Shown here piece by piece: positions 1-6,343 of a stretch of DNA of 11,493 nucleotides. Numbering within the stretch: the first letter of the stretch is position 1; every line of letters begins with the position of its first letter. Source of the stretch: Acidobacteriota bacterium. GTDB lineage: Bacteria > Acidobacteriota > Terriglobia > Terriglobales > Acidobacteriaceae. Position numbers and translations under genes: made by a program. The stretch lies in assembly GCA_003224785.1 (NCBI GenBank), contig QHZV01000097.1:1-11493 (forward strand), given 5' to 3'. The notes under the pieces were generated by a model. That model made no database searches. It was not told where the DNA came from and worked only from the letters and a program-made list of their open reading frames with translations.

Positions 1-730
1 CGGCTTGGCGAAGACGAATACCTTCTGGTGATCAATGCCGGCACGCGCGAAAAAGACTTTGCGTGGGTGCGCGATAACACTCGCGAGTTTGACTGTGCAG
101 TCGAAAATCTTTCCGATGATTTCACGCAGATTGCGATCCAGGGTCCGAAGGGTGTCAATCTGCTGCAAAAACTTACGAACGCAGATCTTTCGGGCGTTAA
201 ATTTTACTGGGTGACCCATGGGACGGTTGACCAGCACACGGGTGTGGAATGAGGTGCTTGGGGCCGGGCGCGAATTCGGCGCTGTGCCCTGCGGGCTGGG
301 GGCTCGCAACACTCTGCGGCTGGAATCGAAGCTCCCGCTCTACGGACACGAAATTTCCGATACCATCAATGTTTGGGAGGCCGGACTCGATCGCTTCTGC
401 AAAATGGAAAAGCCGGAGTTTGTGGGCAGGGAAGGGTTGGAACGGGCTAAAGGCGAGGGGCTAAAGCGGACGTTGGTCGGCCTCGAGATGATTGATCGGG
501 GAATCGCTCGAGATGGCTATAAAGTTCTCGACGATAACGGGGCTGAGATCGGATATGTGACCAGCGGTTCGTACGCTCCGTTTCTGAAGAAGAACATCGC
601 GCTTGCTTACGTGCCGCTTAGATTCGCGGCGGTGGGTACGAGCATCAATATTGAGATTCGCGGTCAGGGCGTGAAAGCACACATCGTGCCGACGCCGTTT
701 TATAAGAAGCCGAAAAATTCAAAAACGTAA
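1..730 (+). pseudogene. gcvT: Glycine cleavage T-protein (aminomethyltransferase), 5' partial, internal deletion with frameshift
   Basis: GcvT moves the methylene group from the aminomethyl-lipoyl H-protein to tetrahydrofolate, releasing ammonia. The 5' end lies outside the window. Frame 1 is open from base 1 and reads typical GcvT (VINAGTREKDF, FTQIAIQGPKGV, GVKFYWVTHGTV) until a TGA at 250-252. Frame 2 then gives the C-terminal half from about base 230 (TSTRVWNEV, AVPCGLGARNTLRLE, PLYGHEI, YVTSGSYAPFLKKNIALAYVP) to TAA at 728-730. The two halves do not simply abut. The stretch expected between HGTV and VWNEV, which holds the conserved RTGYTGE(D/N)G motif and roughly 25-30 residues, is missing, and the loss is not a multiple of three. 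So this is a deletion plus frameshift, not a one-base slip. Family identity is very secure. Whether the lesion is biological or an assembly error cannot be told here. It is first in the gcvT-H-PA-PB operon, 56 bases before gcvH. Confidence 0.9.
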
Positions 731-733
731 ACC

Positions 734-760
734 GCAGAGGGCACAGAGGTGCACAGAGGT
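734..760 (+). repeat. Short direct repeats (GCACAGAGGT x2 plus a partial copy)
   Basis: Two identical tandem copies of GCACAGAGGT occupy 741-750 and 751-760, preceded by the partial copy GCAGAGG at 734-740. They lie between the gcvT stop and the gcvH ribosome binding site. The same motif family (CACAGAGG / CACAAAGG) recurs at 5361-5430. From memory, this type of intergenic repeat is frequent in Acidobacteria. No function is claimed. Confidence 0.7.
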
Positions 761-769
761 TTTAAAGCC

Positions 770-774
770 AGGAG
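770..774 (+). promoter_or_regulatory. Ribosome binding site of gcvH
   Basis: AGGAG ends 12 bases before the ATG at 787. The spacing is a little long but usable, and it supports the chosen gcvH start. The A/T-rich stretch between it and the ATG is unstructured by eye. Confidence 0.6.
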
Positions 775-786
775 CTAGATTTTCAA

Positions 787-1113
787 ATGTCCTATCCGTC
801 TGATTTCAAATACACCAAAGAGCACGAGTGGATCAAAGCCGACGGCACAACCGCAACCATTGGCATTACAAGCTACGCGCAGGAATCGCTTGGCGATATC
901 GTGTTCGTCGAGCTGCCGAAGCCCGGGGCGGCACCCGCGACGGGTACTGTAACCGAAGTAAATGGCGATCTCGCCACCGCTCCTGAGAAAATCAATCAAG
1001 ACGCCCACAGTTCCTGGATGCTGAAAATCAAGCTGAAAAATCCCGGCGAATTGAATGCGCTCCTATCATCCGCCGACTACGAGAAATTTGTGGCGGAAGA
1101 GGGAGGACATTAA
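787..1113 (+). CDS. gcvH: Glycine cleavage H-protein lacking the lipoyl-lysine segment
   Basis: GcvH is the lipoyl carrier that shuttles the aminomethyl group between the P-, T- and L-proteins. The start (MSYPSDFKYTKEHEWI), the middle (GDIVFVELPKPGA) and the end (APEKINQDAH, WMLKIKLKNP, YEKFVAEEGGH) are classical. The usual family length is about 129 residues; this protein has 108. By alignment from memory with E. coli GcvH, about 21 residues are absent between ATG (residues 51-53) and TVTEVN (54-59). That block normally contains (A/E)SVKA.SD.YAPVSG, including the lysine that carries lipoate. The loss is in frame, at about base 945/946, and the flanks end in a similar TG/SG dipeptide. Without this lysine the product cannot carry lipoate, so it should be inactive although the reading frame is open. 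It lies between gcvT and gcvPA. Family assignment is very secure; the deletion is secure as a reading of this sequence. Confidence 0.93.
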   Translation: MSYPSDFKYTKEHEWIKADGTTATIGITSYAQESLGDIVFVELPKPGAAPATGTVTEVNGDLATAPEKINQDAHSSWMLKIKLKNPGELNALLSSADYEKFVAEEGGH

Positions 1114-1114
1114 A

Positions 1115-1195
1115 GCAGCTGTTGGCTGTTGGCTCTTGGTTGTTGGCAAAACCGAAAGCAGCTTGAGCACATAACAGCCAACAGCCAAGAGCTGC
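1115..1195. repeat. Imperfect 23-nt inverted repeat between gcvH and gcvPA
   Basis: The left arm is 1115-1137 and the right arm 1173-1195. The reverse complement of the right arm matches the left arm with 2 mismatches in 23 (at arm positions 7 and 21), with a 35-base loop. The arms are built of TTGGCTGT/TTGGCTCT units, and a further TTGGTTGTTGG lies just inside the left arm. The RNA could form a long hairpin that ends 4 bases before the gcvPA ATG, where no good Shine-Dalgarno is seen. It could limit gcvPA translation or simply be a dispersed palindromic repeat. There is no U-run, so it is not a standard terminator. Confidence 0.75.
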
Positions 1196-1199
1196 CCTT

Positions 1200-2579
1200 A
1201 TGCGTTATCTACCCAAATCTCCTGCTGACCGCCAGGCCATGCTCAAGGCAATTGGCGCGAGTTCTATTGATGAGCTGTTTGCGCCGATTCCAGGCGAGTA
1301 CCGCCTTAATCGTGACCTGAAAGTTCCGCGGCAGATGGCGGAGTCGGAAATTGTGGACTGGTTTCGCGAGCGCTCTCGCGAGAACGGTGAGAATCACGCC
1401 AGTTTTCTTGGAGCCGGAGCTTACAACCACTATCGGCCAGTGATCATTGACTCGCTGATCTCGCGTGGGGAATTTCTTACGGCTTACACTCCTTACCAAG
1501 CCGAGATTTCGCAGGGAACGCTGCAATCTATTTTTGAATTTCAGACGATGATCTGTGAGTTGACCGGCATGGAGGTTGCGAATGCTTCCATGTATGACGG
1601 CTCGACGGCGGCCGCTGAAGCCGTGATGATGGCGGTCCGGTTGACCGGACGCCGATCGGTAGCGGTCGCACGCAGCGTGCATCCCGAGTTTCGCGAAGTG
1701 CTCGCTACATACGCATTTCACCAGGGAATGCCGTTGACGACAGTTCCGTTCACAGGTGACGGACGGCTTGATCCAAAGTCGGTGGAAGGCGCAATCACTG
1801 GCGGCACCGCATGCCTTCTGATTCAGTCGCCGAACTTCTTCGGCAGTTTGGAAGAGGTTGAAGCGCTGGCCGAAATTGCGCACCGCAAGGGAGCGATGCT
1901 CGTGGTTTCGATCGCCGAAGCCGTTTAGCTCGGCATCGTCGAGCCACGGCGACGAGCCGACATTATTTGCATGGAAGCGCAGTCCTTCGGTGTTCCTGTG
2001 GGGTTCGGTGGGCCTTACTGCGGCGTGATCGCAACCCGCGAGCAGTTTGTGAGGCAGATGCCGGGGCGACTTGTGGGCCAAACCGTCGATCGCGGCGGCA
2101 AACGTGGCTTTGTTCTTACCCTTGCAACCCGCGAGCAGCATATACGCCGCGAAAAGGCGACCTCGAACATCTGCACCAACCAGGCGCTGGTTGCGCTGAT
2201 GGTGAATATTTTTATGACCATCTATGGCAAAGTCGGTCTGAAGGAACTTGCGCGGCACAACTTGGCCAAGACCGCCTATGCGGTCCAGCAATTTGGAAAG
2301 CACGCCAGTGTGCTCTTTCCGGCAACGCCGCGGTTCAACGAGTTCGTAGTTCAGACCAGCGAAGATCCGTATGCAATCAACTCTCGCTTGCTAGGGCACA
2401 AGATCGTCGGCGGACTTCCGTTGAAGAAGTTCTATCCCGAACTCGGAAATGCTTCATTGTGGTGCTGCACGGAGCTGACCACGCGCTCGATGATTGATAC
2501 TGCCGTCGGGCTCGTCGCCGAGAGCGAAAGTTCCGTGAACGGCTCGCGCGAGGAGAGCGTGGAAGAGGTGGCCCGCTAA
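1200..2579 (+). pseudogene. gcvPA: Glycine dehydrogenase (decarboxylating) subunit 1, interrupted by in-frame TAG
   Basis: This is the alpha part of the two-gene P-protein, which with GcvPB decarboxylates glycine and loads the aminomethyl group on GcvH. The N-terminal [50 protein letters not shown] and [16 protein letters not shown], and the later [45 protein letters not shown] and [14 protein letters not shown], are diagnostic. The frame is the same throughout (459 codons, close to the usual 440-450). It is cut by TAG at 1926-1928, codon 243, in IAEAV*LGIVEP. Relatives usually have Ser here (AEAVSLGI), so TCG to TAG, one base, explains it. Truncated products would be 242 residues plus, if re-initiated at ATG 1971, 202 residues, but no good ribosome binding site is seen before 1971. 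The TAA stop overlaps the gcvPB ATG (TAATG), implying translational coupling. No tRNA or recoding signal is visible. Confidence 0.92.
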
Positions 2580-4090
2580 TGTCGAAGCACATGACTCGTA
2601 AAGCCACGCGCCACGTCAATCAGAACGAAGGATTGATATTTGAAAAGTCTTCTCCCGGCAAAGCTGCCTGGAAGCTGCCGCCACTCGATGTTCCGGATGT
2701 GGACACGTCAAAGCTTCTTGGGTCATTCGAACGAAAGACGCTCGGCAATATGCCCGAGGTCAGTGAGATCGAAATCATCCGCCACTTCACGCGGCTCTCT
2801 ACCTGGAATTACGCGATTGACCTCGGCATGTATCCGCTCGGCTCCTGCACCATGAAGTACAACCCGCGCGTGAACGAAGTGGTATCACGTCTTGACGGAA
2901 TTGCGAACGGGCATCCTTATCAACCGGAGAAAATTTCGCAGGGCGCGCTGCGGATCATTAAGACTTTGAGCGATTGTCTGCTTGAAATCACCGGCATGGA
3001 TGCGATCACCTTGCAACCTGCCGCAGGCGCTCACGGCGAGTTCACGGGTCTGCTGATGGTGCGCGCACACCATGAATCCAAGGGCACTGCGCGGAAGAAG
3101 ATTCTGATTCCTGATTCCGCCCACGGCACCAATCCGGCGACCGCCGCAATGGTTGGCTATGCGGTTGAGAACCTGAAATCCAATTCAAAGGGAATGGTCG
3201 AGATCGCCGCGCTCCAGTCGCAAATGAACGAAGATGTCGCGGCACTGATGTTGACCAACCCGAATACGCTGGGAATTTTCGAGCAGGAGATCCACAAAGT
3301 CGCGGACATTCTTCATGCGAAGGGCGGTTTGCTCTACATGGACGGCGCGAACATGAACGCGCTAGTCGGCAAGGTGCGGCCCGGAGAGCTCGGTGTAGAT
3401 GTAATGCACCTGAATCTGCACAAAACGTTTTCGACTCCGCACGGTGGATGAGGCCCAGGCTCTGGTCCAGTCGCGGTAAGGAAAATTCTGGAACCATTTC
3501 TGCCGACGCCGGTGGTGATCTCGAAAGCGGATGGCACTCTCGGGTTCAACTACGATCGTCCGCAGTCGGTCGGGCGGGTCCGGTCGTTCTATGGAAACTT
3601 CGGAATGTTCGTGCGCGCACTTGCTTACACGCTGGCGAACGGGCCGGATGGTCTGCGCCAGACTACTGAAGACGCCGTCCTGAATGCGAATTACATCCGC
3701 AAGGGGCTTGAAGGCGTTTTCGATCTGCCGTATTCAAGTCCCAGCATGCATGAGGTGGTTTTCAGCGACAAGATTCAGGCCAAAAATGGCGTGCGAACCA
3801 TGGATCTCGCGAAGCGCCTGATTGACTACGGCTTCCATCCTTACACGACGGCGTTCCCGCTCATCGTCCCCGGCGCGATGATGATCGAGCCTACGGAGAG
3901 TGAATCCAGGGAAGAACTGGATCTCTTCGTTGAGGCGATGAAATCCATTGCGCAGGAAGTTGAAGAAGACGCAGAACTAGTCAAGACCGCGCCGCACACG
4001 ACGCGCGTCGCGCGATTGGACGAAACTGCTGCGGCAAGAAAACCAATCCTGCGCTGGAAACCGGCCTCGGAACAACCACAGAACACGTAG
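2579..4090 (+). pseudogene. gcvPB: Glycine dehydrogenase (decarboxylating) subunit 2, interrupted by in-frame TGA
   Basis: This is the PLP-binding beta part of the split P-protein. One continuous frame of 503 codons, normal length for the family, reads NQNEGLIFEKSSPG, MYPLGSCTMKYNPR, ITLQPAAGAHGEFTGLLMVR, IPDSAHGTNPATAAM, MLTNPNTLGIF, LHKTFSTPHGG, then GPGSGPVAV, GNFGMFVRALAY and FHPYTTAFPLIVPGAMMIEP. The PLP lysine is K282 in LHKTF. Nine codons later, at 3449-3451 (codon 291), a TGA replaces a glycine of the invariant HGGGGPGSGP loop. GGA to TGA is a single G to T change. The 290-residue product would lack the C-terminal domain. The start shares one base with the gcvPA stop; an AGGTGG lies about 9 bases upstream. 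The gene converges on the zinc-ribbon gene at 4126. Otherwise it looks conserved, so the lesion is recent or artefactual. Confidence 0.92.
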
Positions 4091-4093
4091 AAA

Positions 4094-4111
4094 GGACGCG
4101 CTCATCCGTCC
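4094..4111 (-). terminator. Weak hairpin between convergent gcvPB and the zinc-ribbon gene
   Basis: GGACG at 4094-4098 pairs with CGTCC at 4107-4111 across an 8-base loop. Read on the - strand, the stem is followed by TTTCT, so it could help terminate the zinc-ribbon transcript that stops at 4126. The stem is only 5 bp and the T-run is poor. Confidence 0.25.
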
Positions 4112-4125
4112 AAACCAAATGCTGC

Positions 4126-4293
4126 TTACGCGCTCTTTTTCGACGTGACCGCGTAGAAAGCCGCCGCGTCTTGTTCTACGTTTTTGCTGCCGCAGTGTGG
4201 GCATCGAGTCTGGCTTTGATCATGCTCATGCAGCGTGAGGGTCTGCTCAAAGGTCTTCCGGCAGTCTTTGCAGTGGTAATCGTACACGGGCAT
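4126..4293 (-). CDS. FmdB-type small zinc-ribbon protein
   Basis: The 55-residue protein begins MPVYDYHCKDCRKTFEQ and continues TRCPHCGSKNVEQ, ending AFYAVTSKKSA. Two CxxC pairs, C8/C11 and C31/C34, form a four-cysteine zinc ribbon. This N-terminus (MP-[VI]-Y-[DE]-Y-x-C) is typical of the FmdB putative regulatory protein family, whose molecular role is not well established. The ATG at 4293 has a strong ribosome binding site: GGGAGG on the - strand (bases 4302-4307), 8 bases upstream. The stop is TAA at 4126-4128. It is on the same strand as, and about 105 bases downstream of, the remnant of the DUF2911 gene, so the two may be cotranscribed. No lesion is apparent. Confidence 0.85.
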   Translation of the reverse strand: MPVYDYHCKDCRKTFEQTLTLHEHDQSQTRCPHCGSKNVEQDAAAFYAVTSKKSA

Positions 4294-4398
4294 AGCACAA
4301 ACCTCCCGTTAGGATTTCTGCAAATTGTAACTCCCTCACGCGACGTCGAAGGCTGTGATTATCCTCTGCTCAAGAAAATAATCAGCAAAGCCCTGTAT

Positions 4399-4906
4399 CT
4401 ATTTCTTTTCAGAGAACTTCACCGAAGCCTGAGTGTTCTCCCAGCTTAACTGCAAAGTACAGGCATTCCCTGTTTGATCAAATGCGATGGTGAAATTCTC
4501 AACCGGAGACGACGTACTCGACTGTGACATAGGCACGCGGGCCAGGTATGCCCCATTCGCCCGTATGTTTGTTGATGATCAACGTCCATTTATCCTGCGC
4601 GGGGACGGTAAAGATTGTGTAGCTGCCAGCTGGGACATCCTTGCCTTCGACCGACAGCGCCGCCGTGGTCACAAACTTTGTTGCCTCGTTCGCACCGGTA
4701 CGCCAGACTTGGCCATAAGGAACTAAGTCACCGAAAACCTTTCGGCCTTTCATGCGCGGACTGGAATAGTCCACAGTAATGGTCTTTCCATCGGAAAGCT
4801 TGCATTGCGCCTGCGCGGGTGGACTGGGACGTTGGCCCTTATCTTGAGCGTTGGAGACCAGACAAAAAGCAAACATCAACAGTAATGCGAGGGCGGTTCG
4901 TTTCAT
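4399..4906 (-). pseudogene. Exported DUF2911 family protein, deletion with frameshift near the C-terminus
   Basis: DUF2911 proteins are secreted or periplasmic proteins of unknown function, common in Acidobacteria and Bacteroidetes. From ATG 4906 (- strand, with TAAGGAG just upstream) the frame reads a signal peptide (MKRTALALLLMFAFCLVSNA), then ITVDYSSPRMKGRKVFGDLV, YGQVWRTGANEATKF, PAGSYTIFTVP and WTLIINKHTGEWG. It then leaves the family pattern and stops at TGA 4499-4501. The expected ending appears in another frame: AYLARVPM, SPVENFTIAFDQTGNACTLQ, LSWENTQASVKFSEKK, stopping at TAG 4399-4401. The switch is near 4546-4552. The usual residues between GEWG and the ARV strand (WGIPYP... in relatives) are short, so a small deletion of non-triplet size is inferred. 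A longer start at 4930 (MQSLRRVL...) is possible but has no ribosome binding site and lies upstream of the good one. Confidence 0.82.
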
Positions 4907-4927
4907 GAGCACTCTCCTTAGCGATTG

Positions 4928-4965
4928 CATTCAGCATTCAGCACTTCAGCAGTCAGCCAATCAGG
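4928..4965. repeat. Degenerate CTGAATG / CATTCAG tandem repeat
   Basis: CATTCAG occurs twice in tandem (4928-4934, 4935-4941), followed by the variants ACTTCAG, AGTCAG and AATCAG to about 4965. It sits in the 5' leader of the DUF2911 gene, upstream of its ribosome binding site. It is a low-complexity intergenic repeat with no function assigned. The rest of 4966-5082 shows nothing recognisable. Confidence 0.55.
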
Positions 4966-5082
4966 CTTGTGCTGCTCTCGGCGAATGCCAGCGCAAATTA
5001 GACTATCCCGCTGGTTCAAAGTTAGCAATTCCACGCCATTTGGCTGAGTGCTGATCTCTGGGCGCTTGTTTACAATCTTCCC

Positions 5083-5343
5083 ATGCCGGTATTCGAAGAT
5101 AAACGCGAGGAGCTTGATCGTTTTGAGACGATGATGGGAGTGCCGCGAGGCCGCCTGGCCGTGACGATGGACGTGATCACTGACGCAATGGCTCTGGTGG
5201 GACAACATGGCGTCTATTGCCAAAGCCAACGCTGGCCGGGGCGTCCTGTCATGGATGTTCAGCTGGTGATGAAGAGTCTGACTGACGCTAAAGAGCTGAT
5301 TCAGAGTGTGATGGAGGAACTGAAGAAATCGGCGGCTCCCTGA
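5083..5343 (+). CDS. Hypothetical protein, 86 residues
   Basis: I do not recognise this family. The product begins MPVFEDKREELDRFETMMGV and ends SVMEELKKSAAP. It looks soluble and mostly helical, with charged ends, a methionine-rich middle (MDVITDAMALVG) and one cysteine. No signal peptide or membrane segment is seen. The codons are normal for the window, many ending in G or C. No clear Shine-Dalgarno precedes the ATG; CAATCTTCCC lies immediately upstream. It is divergent from the DUF2911 gene and convergent with uppP. Given the deletions in neighbouring genes, it could itself be a shortened version of a longer protein. Confidence 0.55.
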   Translation: MPVFEDKREELDRFETMMGVPRGRLAVTMDVITDAMALVGQHGVYCQSQRWPGRPVMDVQLVMKSLTDAKELIQSVMEELKKSAAP

Positions 5344-5360
5344 GGTTTAGAAACATCCAC

Positions 5361-5430
5361 CACAAAGGGCACGAAGTTTCACGAAGGTTTTACAGGCTTG
5401 TGCTTGGTGAACCTTTGTGTCCTCTGTGTT
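5361..5430. repeat. Inverted pair of CACAAAGG/CACAGAGG repeats, possible bidirectional terminator
   Basis: The + strand carries CACAAAGGGCACGAAG at 5361-5376 and CACGAAGGTT at 5380-5389. The - strand carries AACACAGAGGACACAAAGG over 5412-5430. CACGAAGGTT (5380-5389) pairs with AACCTTTGTG (5410-5419) with one G-T wobble, giving a 10-bp stem and a 20-base loop, and CACAAAGG (5361-5368) can pair with the same right arm. It lies between the convergent 5083-5343 gene and uppP, so it may end both transcripts. It is related to the repeat at 734-760. Confidence 0.6.
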
Positions 5431-5458
5431 TAGTTAATTTAGTTGGTGTCTTCTATCT

Positions 5459-6328
5459 TCAAGATCCTAGCCTCGATGCAAACGCCAACACCAGGGCGCC
5501 CACGATAATCCGATAGACCGCAAAGGGCACGAATCCGCGTTTTCGAACCCACGCCATGAACCAGGCAACTGCCGCGTAGGCGACGAAGAAAGAGATAACA
5601 AAGCCAACGCCGAGCACGGCCCAGCCGTGTGCATCAATCTGCGAGACGCCGATTGGGTTCGCTCCTTTTCCGCGTAGCGATTTCAGCAGGTCGTAGCAGG
5701 TCGCGATCACCATGGTTGGGATAGATAGAAAGAACGAAAACTCGAGCGCCGAGGCTCGTGACATCCCTGCAATCTGTCCGGCTGCGATTGTTGACATAGA
5801 ACGCGAAGTGCCGGGGAAAACCGCCGACAGAATTTGACAGGCACCAATCCAGACCGCCTGGCCGAGGTTCATGGCTTCCATCTTCCAGGTGTGAATGCGT
5901 CCGCCGGTGGCGGTTGGACCATTCCTCTCTGCACGCGAGTTCAGCGCATCTACGGCCCACATCACGATGCCCCCAATCAGAAGGGACGCGCCCATTATGT
6001 AGAGGTTCTCAAGATGCTTGCCGATCACCTTGACCACGAACGCAATGGCGGTCAGGCCTAGTGGATGAGTTAGCGCCGTCCGGTCGCCATTCTCGCCATG
6101 AGGAAATGTGCTCAGGAATTTCGCGATTCGCTCGCGAAAATAAATGGGGAGGCACAGGATTGCGCCCAGCTGGATGACGATGGTGTACATCTTCCAATAG
6201 CCATCGCCGAGGTTGATGTGAAACAAAGATTCGGCTATGCGCAGGTGCGCTGTTGAGCTGACTGGCAGGAATTCTGTCAAGCCCTCGATAATGCCAAGAA
6301 TTACAGATAGAAGATAGTCGTTCAACAT
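5459..6328 (-). CDS. uppP: Undecaprenyl-diphosphatase (UppP/BacA), with a probable small internal deletion
   Basis: This integral membrane phosphatase recycles undecaprenyl pyrophosphate to the monophosphate carrier for peptidoglycan and other envelope polymers. Family motifs are clear: EGLTEFLPVSSTAH at residues 15-28 (catalytic Glu and Ser region) and FPGTSRS at 171-177 (phosphate-binding Arg), plus EFSFFLSIP and the C-terminal FVPFAVYRIIVGA. The length is 289 residues. Between LTAIAFVV (to residue 99) and KVIGKHLE (from 100) the usual xxIPAxxL segment of about 10 residues, part of a membrane helix, is missing in frame at about base 6031/6032. Catalytic residues remain but folding may suffer. 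Start: GGAGGA directly abuts the ATG at 6328, which is very tight; the next codon is TTG, a possible alternative start. It lies 15 bases after the AAA ATPase stop, so it is probably cotranscribed. Confidence 0.9.
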   Translation of the reverse strand: MLNDYLLSVILGIIEGLTEFLPVSSTAHLRIAESLFHINLGDGYWKMYTIVIQLGAILCLPIYFRERIAKFLSTFPHGENGDRTALTHPLGLTAIAFVVKVIGKHLENLYIMGASLLIGGIVMWAVDALNSRAERNGPTATGGRIHTWKMEAMNLGQAVWIGACQILSAVFPGTSRSMSTIAAGQIAGMSRASALEFSFFLSIPTMVIATCYDLLKSLRGKGANPIGVSQIDAHGWAVLGVGFVISFFVAYAAVAWFMAWVRKRGFVPFAVYRIIVGALVLAFASRLGS

Positions 6329-6343
6329 TCCTCCGTGGTGAGG

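Noticed and set aside
210..255. Programmed ribosomal frameshift in gcvT
   Set aside because: No slippery heptamer is evident, and conserved residues are physically absent, so a frame change would not restore a normal protein.
1209..2303. 364-codon open frame on the - strand opposite gcvPA
   Set aside because: It is antisense to strongly recognised gcvPA sequence, has no recognisable motif and a Arg/His-rich shadow composition. It is open only because of codon bias on the other strand.
1926..3451. Alternative genetic code or selenocysteine/pyrrolysine insertion at the TAG and TGA codons
   Set aside because: lpdA and the AAA ATPase gene end in TAG, and uppP and aceF end in TGA, at the expected family C-termini. 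GcvP proteins are not known Sec/Pyl enzymes, and neighbouring genes carry deletions that recoding cannot explain.
4171..4449. 92-codon + strand open frame with hydrophobic start
   Set aside because: It is antisense to the four-cysteine zinc-ribbon gene, which has a strong ribosome binding site and clear family match.
4928..4965. CRISPR-like repeat array
   Set aside because: The units are 7 bases, degenerate and without spacers. It is a simple tandem repeat.
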